Below, in pieces: positions 1 through 10,935 of a stretch of 64,000 nt of DNA. The notes under the pieces are model-generated. The model did not search any database. It was not told where the DNA came from and saw nothing but the letters and a program-made list of their open reading frames with translations. Numbering within the stretch: the first letter of the stretch is position 1; each line of letters begins with the position of its first letter. Source of the stretch: Eucalyptus grandis. Lineage: Eukaryota; Streptophyta; Magnoliopsida; Myrtales; Myrtaceae. The position numbers and the translations under genes were made by a program. The DNA is taken from contig NC_052615.1 in assembly GCF_016545825.1 (NCBI RefSeq), positions 23,304,520 through 23,368,519 on the forward strand. The letters run 5' to 3'.

Positions 1-1572
1 GCGTCAGGGTCCTGAGTTGGGCCTTTGATGACTTAAGCCCAAGAGTCAAGCGACTCGGCATAGGCACCATGGTCTTAGGCCCGGCCGGCTTCTTTGAATT
101 GTAGCTAGGCTCAATGGACCTGACTTTGGCCTCTAGACTTGAAAATAAGCATTGGTGTTAATACCTAATTTTTAGTTGATGCATCAATGTAGAAAACTCA
201 AGATTAGGGTTTTTGGTTGCGATGAAGCCCGTTTCTTGGATAAAAAGTGACATTTTTCATTTTTTTAAATCTTTTGTCTTGTCATTTTTAAGCAATTTCC
301 CATTCATTTTTTTAATCAGAAACTAGAAAAGTTAGATGGTTGGCTTTTGAGTTGACTTTTTGTCAACCCTTTGATCAAAAGTCAACCCCAATTTAAAGTT
401 GACTTTTTGTATAAAAGATTCTTTTAGTCTTAACAAAATTGGAGTTGCATTAGTTTTCAAAAATTTCAAAGATTTGATCACAAAATCAGCTTTTTAGAAA
501 AAGTCAACTACTTTTGGTTAAACCTTTGACAAAAAAATTAGAAAAACACAAAAATCCATGAATCAATTTGTTTTTGTCCCAATTTGACTTGAGCGTCAAG
601 AATTTTGCGAAAATTGATTAAGAACATTGTTTTCTTCAGTTTGGATTTAAAATCGACAAAAAATTAAATTACTCTCATTCCAGTCATAATTAGGCTTAAT
701 TCATTTTACAACATTTAATCTATAGATCATTACCCATTCACTCATGCAATCAATTTTGAGATTAGGCATGCTGAAATATGGATTATCACTTTTAGCCATA
801 ATTAGGGGGTTCGGATAGATTTTACATGATTTGTGAATGTACACTTCCATTCCATTCATTTTTATGAGATAAGTACAAGTTCGAGATCAATTTTGAGGAA
901 TTCATTTGAGAACTTCTCAATATATGAGGGATTTAGCCTTCTTAGACATAGGAAAATCAAGCTAATGAACTCAAGTTGACCTATTTGAGACTAAGATTTA
1001 ATTTTGAGAACTAAGACTCAATTTTTCCATTAAACCTTGATTCAATATTATCATAAAAGTCACACAATCAAATTAAAGTCAATTTGGATATAATGAGTCA
1101 CCCTAGGTATTGGGCAATTGGTCTAATAGGTGTTTTGCAATTTTAATTGAATTCAATTTCAATTGATTTACAATTTGGAGCAAAAAATTACAAAAAATTG
1201 TCTAACTTAGCCTAGAAAATCCAATCATATGTACCCATGGTGTAGGTCCAATATTATTCATGTTAACGAAGTAATCAAGCCAATGGAAAATTACAAGATT
1301 GCGTTTATATGGTTTAATTGGCCTAATTTCATCAAAATTAGACCGTTTCTCTTAAATTGAACCGTCATTCCTCAAATTAGACAAGATTTCCTTTCAATTT
1401 AGCCCTTGAAGGATAGGCTAAATTACATAGAATTTAGAAACCCAATGATTGAATCGCCCGAAAGACTGATTGAAGTGATCGAACTAGTGTGAACTAGTTC
1501 GATCGATCCGACCGGCCATTGCTAGAGGTGATCGATTTGGCCCTCCTCGGTAGGCTTTTGATGGTCGGCAAC
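1..1572. other. Non-coding AT-rich stretch
   Basis: No reading frame with a recognisable domain is present on either strand. The stretch is AT-rich, with short inverted motifs such as the facing copies of GTTGACTTTT / AAAAGTCAAC around 351-386. Such sequence is common in decayed gypsy LTRs, but I cannot assign it to a family. Confidence 0.5.
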
Positions 1573-1804
1573 TGTGACAGCCCAAGCGGTGGTGCATAAG
1601 GAGGAGGGATGGTGGTGCGTCCGCGCCTCGGTCCCTAGACATGCGCAGGGAAGGGGTCCCTCTCTTGTCTCATATCATTTAGGGGGAAGTCCTGGGCTAG
1701 TTTATAAGGCTTGGGTTCCTCTAATCTGTGTAACGCGTTTTAAAGCCGTGAGAACTCAATGTCCAAAGCAGACAATATTACACAGTGGGGCCCAAGTCCT
1801 TACA
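1573..1804 (+). repeat. TRIM left terminal repeat
   Basis: It starts TGTGAC and ends TTACA, directly followed by the primer-binding site. It has about 46 bp in its first half that the right repeat lacks. A TTATAAGG motif in the middle could act as a weak TATA element. Confidence 0.8.
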
Positions 1805-1877
1805 GGTGGTATCAGAGCCGACTCCTGATTGCGTGTAGCGCTATAGCGAGGACGCTGTGCTCCTAAGGGGTGGAGAG

Positions 1878-2063
1878 TGTGACAGCCCAAGCGACGGTGA
1901 CAGTGCATTTGCGCTTCGGTCCCCGAACATGCGCACTTAGGGGGGGAGTCCTAGGCTAGTTTTTAAGGCTTGGGTCCCTCTAATTCGTGTAATGTGTTTT
2001 AAAGCCGTGATGACTTAGTGTCCAAAACGGACAATATTACACAGTGGGGCCCGGGTCCTTATA
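1878..2063 (+). repeat. TRIM right terminal repeat
   Basis: It aligns with 1573-1804 from the first base and again over the last ~120 bases, with scattered substitutions. The divergence and the indel argue for an old insertion. Confidence 0.8.
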
Positions 2064-2068
2064 GCAAT

Positions 2069-4188
2069 TGCCCTTAGATGTCCCGCCATGTGTATTTCTT
2101 CCTCATGCTGTTTAATTTTTCATATTTTTTGGAAATGCACTCGGGTTTGGTGGAATTATGAAATTGCCTATAATGAGGCCTTAATTACAAATTCAATCTA
2201 GATTTCCAATTTCGACACATCACTATCATCTGGATGATCACATGTTTAAATAGATCAATTAGGCTTTAGGATTAGATCTTAGCCCTTAGATCAAATCGAC
2301 GGCTAAGATTTAACCTTGAGGGATGGCATATATACCATTTTCCCTCCAAAACTTGGGAGGCTCATCTGTGCATTTTGCCAGATCTTGAAATATCTTTCTC
2401 TCACTCTCTTGAATCCTCTCTCTCCCCCTTTCATTAGCCATTGTTACACGCCGGAGCCCCCATTAATGATGCTCTACCGTCAGTAACCTCCTTCACCCTC
2501 CCTCCTTTGTCACTGTGGTCATCCAACGCCCCAAAGATAGTTGGAGCTTTCCATCCAGCCTCTTCTTCTCGTGGTCCTCCTCATTAGCATCCAAGTAGGG
2601 GGTGATTCTGTCGAGTTCAGCAGCTCCGATCGACGTCTGATGCCCCTCCTTGGTGATTTGACTATCGCCGATCACTCCTCAAGCGTGCCCACAACCCTCC
2701 AATGGTCGGGGCTTCATTGGAAAGCCACTAGAGGAGCTTCAGTGGCCTGTTTCTCCAGGTTAGTGCAGATCGGGGTCTAGCCAGAATTGAACCTTTTTAG
2801 CCGCTGATTGATGGCTGTTTTGGCAATGATCTGACCCATCTAGGCGATACTCAAGCCCTTAGGAGTCCCGTCAACAATCATAGCTTGCTGCAGTGGTCCG
2901 AATTTTGTTTATTTGAGTTCAGTTTGTCAAAAATTGCACGAAGGTAATCATTTATTACCAAGCTCAAAGAAGTGAGGTCTCGTTCGGAGACAAGGGCTAG
3001 AGCTCACACTTAGGACTAATTTGATGATGTTTATGCCTATTATAGGATGTTTAACATGATTTAGAATGGATGTGGATGATTGATGATGGCTTGAATATGG
3101 CTAATTGCTTGATTAAGTTTGTTCTACAATTTTCGGATGCTAAGATGATTGATCTAAGAAATGACTTGGTATCAACTTGTAAAAGTAGTTTTCTGTGTTC
3201 AAAGTCTTCATAAAAGTTGAAGACAGTTCGAATACTTTCGAAAGAGCCATAGAACGACCCCATCAGGTCTTGTTTGATATGGTTTTCGCGAACTCAAAAT
3301 CAAGTCTAGAATCTATCATATGGTTGCTGATATGTTGAGTTACGGTCTACGCTATTTGTCGATTTTTTGCTGATTTTTATGCTTTGATTTTGAGGTTGAT
3401 TCCTTCATGAAAGTTTCTCAAAATTGTCTTGATTATGACAAATCCTTTTTTCAGATTTTTTTTTGGAATAGATCTGATTAGGAAAATCCTCAAACAATCG
3501 TCCACATGTTGATTTGTCCTATTTGAGCCGGATGAATGTTTGCTTGGAAAGGAGCTAGTAGACTTGCTTAATCGGATTTCATCCTTCATGAAAGTTGTGG
3601 TATATTTCATAAGCTTTCCGACAAGGTATAGATTGCAATCTATGATGTTGGATGTTTTGATCTGTTATTATACCGAGGAAGATCATTACTGTATCGTGCA
3701 ATCCCTGCTGCATTTATGACTGGTTGTGTCTCTATGAAAATGTCTTCGATTGAGCTCCTTAAGAGCATAATTGATGCGTGATGTCTTCTAGACATATTTA
3801 GAAAATATTATAAGTTTCAAACAATGTATGACACATATCATTTGAAGGTAATTTGCTATATGAAATCCACTTGCCAAGTCGATAGGTTACTTCTGAAAAT
3901 TTCATACATTCTGTCATGTATGCTTCTTAGTGATAAACTACATATTTCTCCGTCCCATTTAGCCCTATGTCATGTTTGAATATCACAATTTTCATACATC
4001 AATTTGGTGATTTAGCAAGCCTGTTCTCATGTATCACGTTCTGCCATATTTATCGTTGATTTGCACACTTCTGTAAATGTCATCACTTGAGCATGAAATT
4101 AACCTTAATCAAACTCAATATTTCTTAGAAAATCTTAATGCATATCTTAAACTTTCTAATGACACCAACTTTGCCTAATTTGGGTATC
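2069..4188. other. Non-coding stretch between the TRIM and Copia-1
   Basis: No protein domain was recognised. A TATATACC motif near 2331 followed by a CT-rich run (2395-2440) looks like a promoter or leader of a decayed LTR, but I could not find its partner. Short overlapping open frames around 2490-2780 on both strands show no family resemblance. Confidence 0.4.
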
Positions 4189-4193
4189 GTTTG

Positions 4194-4298
4194 TGTAGAG
4201 AAAAGTTACTTTGTATTATTCAATAAACTTTAATATATATACATAAAAAATAAACCCTAAAAGTGGTAAAGACTAATTTACCCTTCTTACTCCTAACA
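4194..4298 (-). repeat. Copia-1 3' LTR
   Basis: It is 105 bp, TG...CA bounded, and identical to 9291-9395. In element sense it contains a TATATATATTAAAG promoter-like motif. It is very short for a copia LTR. Confidence 0.92.
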
Positions 4299-4304
4299 CT
4301 CCCC

Positions 4305-5004
4305 TCAAGCTGGAGCATAAATATTAATCATGCCCAGCTTGTTACAAATATGTTCTATCCTCCCATTACCCAAGGACTTAGTAAAGATGTCTGCAAGTTG
4401 TTCACTGGTTCGAACATGACTGGGAAGAATTACTCCATTCTGCAACTTCTCTCGGATAAAATGACAATCAACCTCAATGTGTTTTGTTCTCTCATGAAAC
4501 ACGGGGTTGGAAGCTATATGCACAGCAGCTTTATTATCGCACCACGAGTCATGGGTACTAAATCTTTAAAGCCTAACTCAGTCAATAACGTCGAATCCAC
4601 ACTAATTCACACGTCACTTGTGCCATGGCTCTATATTCGACTCGGCACTAGAGCGGGCAACAACACTTTGTTTCTTACTTTTCCATGATACCAGATTTCC
4701 TCCGACTAAGGTACAATATCCAGTAGTTGATCTTCTATCATCCGGAGACCCAGCCAATCAGCATCGAAAAACCTTCAACTTTGTTATGACCATGGTTTTG
4801 GTAGAGAATTCCTTTTCCGGAGCTTTCTTCAAATACCTCAATATCCGAATAACGCATCCCGTGAGATGTACGAGGGAAGACAAAAATTGGCTTACTACAC
4901 GACGGGAAAAGCAATGTCTTGTCGAGTAACGTAAGATAATTCAGCTTACCTACCGAGTCTTCTATATCTCTCGGGATTATTAAGAATTTCTCCTCCATCA
5001 GCAA
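4305..5004 (-). pseudogene. Copia-1 RNase H, degraded
   Basis: The start (GKLNYLT) overlaps the end of the reverse transcriptase in another frame. The last part, 4523-4305, shows the conserved copia RNase H tail [20 protein letters not shown] and ADIFTKSL. The middle is scrambled by several shifts, so no functional RNase H can be made. It ends just inside the purine tract next to the 3' LTR. Confidence 0.85.
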
Positions 5005-5777
5005 CTAATTTAACCCCTTGTTCCATGGGTGAATCAAGAGGCTTTGATCCCAACATACCTGTCTCAGTGAGCAAATCCAATACATATTTTCGCTGTGACA
5101 GAACAACACCTTTTTGTGATTGTGCCACTTCGATTCCTAGGAAATATTTCAATTTTCCTAAATCCTTAGTTTGAAACTGTTGCTGAAGATAGGCTTTTAG
5201 CTCACCTATACCAACCAAGTCATCTCCCGTGATGATAATATCATCAACATACACAATCAAGAATAGTTTGCCTCCCCTCGATTGTTTATAAAAGAAAGAA
5301 TGATCATTTCCACATCTTGATAGCCCAAAAGACAATACAACCTCAGAAAATCTTCCAAACCATGCTCGTGGAGATTGTTTCAAACCATATAAAGATTTTT
5401 TTAATTTGCAAACTAGTCCGGACTCCCCGAGCAACAAACCACGGAGGTTGCTCCATATAAACTTCCTCATGAAGAGTGCCATTCAAGAAAGCATTCTTAA
5501 CATCAAGCTGAAATAAAGGCCAATTATACGTTGCAGCAAGAGAGATCGAATACGAACGAAGTAAGTTTGGCAACGGAGAAAATGTGTCTAGATAGTCAAC
5601 TCCATACACCTGAGCATACCCTTTTGCAACAAGTCTTGCTTTTAAACGAGCAAGAGAACCATCGGGGTTAACTTTTACAGCATACACCCATCGACAACCA
5701 ATAGCAATTTTGCCTAGAGGAAGTGGTACTAAGTCCCAAGTTTGATTAATCTCAAGAGCCTGTAATTCTTCTTCCAT
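4946..5777 (-). pseudogene. Copia-1 reverse transcriptase
   Basis: Two overlapping frames (5777-5343 and 5482-4946) cover the copia reverse transcriptase. The first has WDLVPLP, GCRWVYAVK and QLDVKNAFLNG with the first catalytic Asp. The second has KKSLYGLKQSPRAW and the catalytic YVDD box at 5251-5240, followed by KYFLGIEVAQSQKG. The shift between them lies near 5445. Another break at about 4950-4970 separates it from the RNase H part. Confidence 0.92.
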
Positions 5778-6763
5778 TGCTGTCCTCCAACCAGAATTTT
5801 GTAATGCCTCGGTGGAGACTTGGGGATAGAATATTGTTCAACAGTAGTTAAAAAGGCTTGAAAAGTAGGAGACACAGAAGAGTGAGAAATAAAATTTGCA
5901 ATAGAATGTTGAGTACAAGTACGTGTACCTTTGCGATGAGCAATAGGAAGATCAAGATCAGATACAAGAGGAGGGACAGCTAATGGCGGATCTGGAGCTG
6001 AAGTCGACGTAGTAGTGACATGAGGAGCAGGAGGAGCAGTAGTAGCATCACGATGACGTCGTGTATAAACCTGGAGAGGAGGTGGTTTCTCTGTAGATAC
6101 TGGGGAAACATTGGGAATAGTAGACTGAATGATGGTCACATACAAGTTTTCATCTAATTCAGACACATCAATTGGAACATTATGATAAGGAGTGGATTCA
6201 AAAAATGAAACATCAGCTGTTACAAAATATTTTTTCAGTAATGGAGAATAATAGCAATATCCCTTTTGAGTGCGGGAATAACCCATAAACATACACTTGA
6301 GTGCCTTGGGATCAAGTTTTGATACTCCGGATCGATGATCACGAACAAAACAGACACAACCAAAGATACGGGGTGGTAAGACAAATAGTGGTTCACTAGG
6401 AAGCAAGGTGGAAAAAGGAATACCACCTTGCAGAATAGAAGAAGGCATGCGATTAATGAGATAACATGCAGTTAGAACAGCATCAGACCAAAAGGTTTTC
6501 GGTACCTTCATCTCAAATAACATAGATCTAGTTACTTCCAATAAATGCCTATTCTTTCGTTCAGCAATACCATTATGTTGTGGAGTATCAGGACATGAAA
6601 ATTCATGGATCATACCATGTTGAGTCATAAAATCAGAAAAGGATGTGGAAAAATACTCCTTAGCATTATCAGAACGCAGAACTTTAACATGCATGCCAAA
6701 TTGAGTATAAATTTCAGATATAAATGCACGAAAAATAGAAAATAATTCTGAACGATCTTTCAT
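5729..6763 (-). pseudogene. Copia-1 integrase core and C-terminal region
   Basis: This 344-codon frame continues the integrase. It includes LRSDNAKEY (second catalytic Asp) and QHNGIAERKNRHLLE (catalytic Glu), then the copia-typical stretch FGCVCFVRDH ... KCMFMGYSRTQKGY. A Pro/Thr-rich linker precedes the reverse transcriptase, and the frame is lost by a shift near 5800. Integrase inserts the cDNA into the genome. All three residues of the D-D-E set are visible when this and the preceding frame are considered together. Confidence 0.9.
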
Positions 6764-7458
6764 TAAATATAACCAAGTAACTCGGAATAGTCATCGACAA
6801 AAGTAACAAAATATCTGAAACCCGAATTGGAAACCACACGACATGGACCCCAAATATCTGAATGAACTAATAAAAAAGGAGATGCTGATTGTTTAATGAC
6901 TCGAGGTGTATAACTAACGCGATGTAATTTGCCAAGTTGGCATGACTCGCACTCTAGACTAGAAAGAGATTGAAAACTAGAATCTAACTTTTGAAGACTA
7001 CGTAGAGAAGGATGACCAAGACGACAATGGATTTGATGTGGGGACGCAACACTTGTGCAAGCAACTGAAGAAGCATCTTCAAGTACATACAGCCCCCCTT
7101 CCTCACGTCCTCTACCAATCGTCTTCTTCGTAGCCAAATCCTGAAAGACACAAGAATCAGGATAAAAAGTTACTGAACACTGAAAGTTTTTGGTTAACTT
7201 ACTAACAGACATTAGGTTAAATGGAAATTGTGGAAGATAAAGCACTGAGGACAAAGGTAATGAAGGACTTGGGTTAACTGTGCCAATTCCCCTAACATGT
7301 GTAGGTGACCCATTGGCTAGAGTAACTATGGACGAAGATGGAGAAAAAGAGGAAAATATACCTGAAAGACCTGACATGTGATCAGAAGCCCCTGAATCAA
7401 TGATCCAAGGACGAGAAGTAGCCGAAAGACATGCAGTAGCATTACCCGTCAGAGCCAA
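6763..7458 (-). pseudogene. Copia-1 protease and integrase N-terminal part
   Basis: The frame runs 231 codons. It begins with the aspartic protease box WIIDSGASDHMSG (catalytic DSG at about 7398-7390). It then carries the pre-integrase zinc-binding segment (HCRLGHPS, later CESCQLGK), and ends with the start of the integrase core (HSDIWGP, then FVDDYS), including the first catalytic Asp. A single-base loss near 6787 shifts the frame; the next frame begins at 6763 in the expected continuation. Apart from that shift the segment looks intact. Confidence 0.88.
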
Positions 7459-8500
7459 AGTAGCGATGGAAGAAACAGTTGTGAGATTTGAGACTGTGTG
7501 TACCGAGCATATTCCTCACCGGACATAACCACCACCTTGTCTTCGGATGACCGTGGAGTATGGTCAATATTAGACGCCATATTAGCAACCGTGCTGCTGC
7601 CTGGTCTCCCATGTAGCTTGTAGCAAAATTTTTGAATATGACCAGGTTTGCCACAGTAATGACAAACTCGTGTAGTTCCCGAATTATCAGTAGATATATG
7701 GAATTGTCCATAAGGATGCTGATTACCTTGACCTCTCCCTATTCCAATGCCTCGGCCTCCTCCTCGGACACCACGCCCACTATACCCGCCACGGGTTCCT
7801 CCATCACTCCTATTACCACTACCAGTTCGAGTCTGGGACACAAGGGCTGAACTCCCCACCATAGATGTAGTATCCTGAGAGGACTCACGAGATACTCGAA
7901 GAACTCGAGCAAATGTATCTGTGAGTGATGCTATATTCTCTCATCCAAGAATCTTAGACCTAACATTTTCACATTCAGAACCAAGACATCCTAAGAATCC
8001 CATTACAGCCAATTGTTCCCTTTGACGTTGCATTTGTTGAACATCAGCTGAAATAGGAGAACAACATTCAACTCCTCATACAATCTCTTAAAGTCTGCAA
8101 AGCACTTGAGTAATAGAGCGCCCCTTTCTTTCAAATCGATAAAACTCCTGTGATAGCTCATAAATCCGTGACAAATTATCTTGGCCAGAATACAGCACAT
8201 TTAAATACTCCCATAGTTCTTTGACTGTATCAATATGAGTTACCATGTCAACTATATTACTCTCCATAGAATTCAGCATTTGACCAAGAATACATGCATC
8301 AACACCATCCCAAGTTACATCATCTCTAGGCTTAAACTCAGTTAAGTGTCTATGTTGATTCCCGCTTTTGTCAAAGTAAGCTTCACAATTTTCTTCCATT
8401 GGTGGAAGTTAGCACTACCTCGCGAGCTTCTTATCGTAATTCGATTAGATGAAGAGGAAATCACCTCACTCATCACAGTATTATTCTTCTCATCGCCCAT
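7449..8500 (-). pseudogene. Copia-1 gag, frameshifted
   Basis: Gag would form the virus-like particle and bind the element RNA. The likely start is the ATG at 8500-8498. The first ~45 codons carry a FHQW motif typical of copia Gag, then the frame shifts near 8350 and continues in another frame down to 8088 with the Gag core (LGQMLNSMES, KELWEYLNVLYSGQ). After a further break the nucleocapsid part runs 7862-7449. It has a Gly/Arg-rich stretch followed by a CCHC zinc knuckle CHYCGKPGHIQKFC at 7664-7623 (C-x2-C-x4-H-x4-C, all four ligands kept). It lies directly upstream of the protease in the same element. At least two frameshifts prevent a full product. Confidence 0.85.
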
Positions 8501-9272
8501 TTTCCAAATAAGAAGAAATAAATTCTGACCTTAGCTTCCGTCAAACAACTCAGCCTCAACAATTAAATAACCCAATATTACCACTATCAAATATAGTGAC
8601 AGAAGCTACCACACAACTTTCAAATCATCAAATAAATAACTGCACTATACCCAAGCAGCAACTTGCTTCATTAATCAACCAAATCAGCCAAATCAGTAAC
8701 TAAATCAGCCAACCCAAGCAGCAACTTGCTTCATTAATCAGCCAAATCAGCCAAATCAGCAACTTTAAAGCAAATTCTAACCCACAAGATCATCCTATTG
8801 CACTCTGTGGCTACTGCAACTTGTCTTCTTTCTCTCTCTAGGTTTTCCCTCTTCTTTACCGACCCAGATCAGCAAAAAAAGGAAGTTCGTAGGTCAAAAC
8901 CCCTGGTAGGCCAGCAAATCGCACAAGCACAAGCGCGTGGAAGTCGCTCGAGCAAGCCGTGCAGGTAGCGTGAGCAGCGCGAGCCGAGGGAGCCGCACGA
9001 CAGAGCCCCGCAAGCGAGCCGCGTGGGCGAGCCGCGCGAGCGAGCTCCGCGAGCAAGCCACGCGGGCGAGCCGCGCGAGCGAGCCCCGTGAGCAAGCCGC
9101 GCGAGCGAGCCGCGCGAGCAACGCGAGTGAGCTTCGCGAGGGAGAAGCCCTCTTCCGGTGAACGGTGGTGGCGAGCCGACGGCGGTCCGGCGAGTCGACG
9201 GCGGTCCGGCGAGTCGACGGCGGTCCGGCGAGTCGACGGCGGCAGGCGGCTGCTCCGTCGTCTAGGGTTAAA
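8501..9272 (-). other. Copia-1 leader with GC-rich tandem repeats
   Basis: The stretch between primer site and gag start holds three repeat blocks. At 9171-9246 there are four copies of a 19-bp unit (GCGAGTCGACGGCGGTCCG-like). At 9027 onward there are 39-bp units at 9027, 9066 and 9105, part of a GC-rich tract from about 8935 to 9160. At 8657-8780 there is a 63-bp AT-rich direct duplication (CAAGCAGCAACTTGCTTCAT). The tract stays open in several frames because it is GC-rich and repetitive, giving Ala/Arg/Ser/Glu-rich conceptual peptides. I do not regard these as genes. Confidence 0.7.
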
Positions 9273-9290
9273 CCCTAAGCTCTGATACCA
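9273..9290 (-). promoter_or_regulatory. Copia-1 primer-binding site (initiator Met tRNA)
   Basis: On the minus strand it reads TGGTATCAGAGCTTAGGG, starting right at the end of the 5' LTR. The first 12 bases match the complement of the 3' end of plant initiator Met tRNA. Confidence 0.9.
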
Positions 9291-9395
9291 TGTAGAGAAA
9301 AGTTACTTTGTATTATTCAATAAACTTTAATATATATACATAAAAAATAAACCCTAAAAGTGGTAAAGACTAATTTACCCTTCTTACTCCTAACA
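9291..9395 (-). repeat. Copia-1 5' LTR
   Basis: This is the second copy of the 105-bp LTR, directly beside the primer-binding site at 9273-9290. It is followed by the target duplication GTTTG. Confidence 0.92.
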
Positions 9396-10935
9396 GTTTG
9401 ACTCATTTTCCATTTTTGTGAAGTTTGCTCGAAATCTACCATGATTGAAATTCGGAATGCTTGTTCTGCCTTTATTGAGTTAGATCCTTTGACATTTCTG
9501 TGTGAATTTTTTAGTAAAGATTATGAGGTCGAGCTTATAACAGAATTTGTTTGTTATCTTTATGTCTATGTTGTGGTGAATTTTCAGAATTTTTAGACAA
9601 GGGTTAATGGTTCAAATTGCCATTGCTTTATCATGATGTCCTACTACCCTTTTCTATTCTTGATGTATTGTTTTGTGTTCTTGGATTTTATAAATTCATG
9701 TGTAGCTTATCTTAGAAAACTTACATCAGGGAAATTGTTCCTTATTGTTTGTTTGATGTGTTGCAATTTTCTTAGGACCAATTATCCGTGGGTCCTACTC
9801 CAATTGCTTTGCTCTTGATTGCCCTAATGGATGTTTACTATTATAATTCTTTGCTGCAATTTTGTTCTAGGATTTTTTAAAATGTCTTACATGCTGAATT
9901 GGGATTAGGTATCTTCACAAGTTTTGATCCATGTTCCAATCTTCATAAACAAGAATTCTTAAGAGATAAAAAAATAAATATTGCCATGCTTTTCAAACCA
10001 ACGTTGCAAAACAATCCAAAATTTCATGTCGTGAATGATCCGAATTCAATTTTCATTCATGTGATGCCTATGGAAAAAGTACTTTTGGACATTCATTACG
10101 TTTCAATTTGACATGACATTTATCGAATCCTTGATTTATGTTTAGGACGTTTGTAATTGATCAGTTGTGCCCTTCTATGCATCCGAGCTCACCTTAATGA
10201 CTAGATGTGATTCCCCATATGATAAAATCATGTCCCTATCTTATGTTTACCTATCAAACTTCATTTTGATATAAAATTTGTCGAAATTTGGATCATATAT
10301 AGAACGTTTGCAACACTTGATCAGTTGTGTCCTTCGATGCACCCAAGCTAGCTTTGATGGCCAAATGTGCTTCATAGCATTGACAAAATTATGTCTCTTT
10401 ACATCAAAATGTTTCAAAGTATCGCGTCTTTCTACTGATTGTTCATGAAATCTTTTTAGGCATCACGTGAGTCATATATTGATCGTTTAATTTGCTATGA
10501 AATGCACGTGCATGTGTTTGGCTCATGATGACTAAATAAGTGATGTGGTGTCGACTCACTAATTTGTTTGATTGATTAGGAACTAAGGTCGAAAGGCCTA
10601 AACGCATGTTTTATACTCGTTTTGCATGTGTCTTTTAGATGTATGTGTAGGTGTGATGCATTATCTTGTGGGATATTTTGGATGACATTTAGAACCTATT
10701 TTAGGGACTTTTAGCATTCATTGCCACGCAAGAACATAAATGGCGGCTAATAGCCATAAGTCATTTAAAAAATAAATTGGGTAGGAGTCTTAGTGTGGCT
10801 CATTGTATGAATAATCAAAGGCCGACCCCAAGACCATTCTTGATTGGCTTGAATATTCTTCCTCGGATAATTGATGTGAAATGATGTGCTAATTGATTGC
10901 CATGAATTACCCATTTGATTGCCATGAGCGTTTTT
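9396..10935. other. Non-coding stretch right of Copia-1
   Basis: This is the other side of the Copia-1 target site, AT-rich and with no domain recognised. Two near-parallel segments (10130-10220 and 10290-10380, both around GTTTG then TTGATCAGTTGTG) suggest an old internal duplication of roughly 150 bp. Confidence 0.45.

Larger units (their letters stand above)
1573..2063 (+). mobile_element. TRIM (terminal-repeat retrotransposon in miniature), complete
   Basis: This is a 491-bp element with two direct terminal repeats that both begin TGTGACAGCCCAAGCG. The left repeat is 1573-1804 (232 bp, ending TCCTTACA) and the right one is 1878-2063 (186 bp, ending TCCTTATA). The length difference is an indel, mostly in the GC-rich first half. 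Between them lie only 73 bp, holding a primer-binding site TGGTATCAGAGCCGAC (1807-1822, initiator Met tRNA type) two bases after the left repeat, and a purine tract (1865-1877) just before the right repeat. The flanks read GCAAC (1568-1572) and GCAAT (2064-2068), a 5-bp target duplication with one mismatch. There is no coding capacity, so mobility would depend on proteins from another element. The 3' part of the repeat (TTTTAAAGCCGTGA, then GGACAATATTACACAG) resembles known plant TRIM repeats. Orientation is plus, from the order of primer site and purine tract. Confidence 0.85.
4194..9395 (-). mobile_element. Copia-1: young Ty1/copia retrotransposon with 105-bp LTRs
   Basis: This is a complete element of 5,202 bp on the minus strand. 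The two LTRs (4194-4298 and 9291-9395) are 105 bp each and identical base for base by eye. Flanks are GTTTG on both sides (4189-4193 and 9396-9400), a perfect 5-bp target duplication. On the minus strand the primer-binding site TGGTATCAGAGCTTAGGG (9273-9290) abuts the 5' LTR, and a purine tract GCTTGAGGGGAG (4299-4310) abuts the 3' LTR. The order gag, protease, integrase, reverse transcriptase, RNase H is the copia order. Identical LTRs point to a recent insertion, but gag-pol is broken by at least five frameshifts. The copy is therefore either a defective element mobilised in trans or affected by base-calling indels. Confidence 0.93.

Noticed and set aside
1807..1822. tRNA-like TGGTATCAGAGC motif as a tRNA gene
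   Set aside because: It is only the primer-binding site complementary to the tRNA 3' end; no cloverleaf surrounds it. The same applies at 9273-9290, 32367-32383 and 37335-37351.
1574..1828. Open frame of 84 codons
   Set aside because: It lies across the TRIM left repeat and primer site; no protein family, and the repeat structure explains it.
1573..2063. Cassandra-type TRIM with 5S rRNA sequence
   Set aside because: I could not find the 5S internal promoter boxes in the repeats, so I left it as a general TRIM.
2493..2780. Opposing open frames of 60 and 79 codons
   Set aside because: Overlapping on both strands, no domain, no repeat support.
8856..9285. Ala/Arg-rich open frames on both strands
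   Set aside because: They come from the GC-rich tandem repeats in the Copia-1 leader; the peptides are low-complexity and frame-independent.
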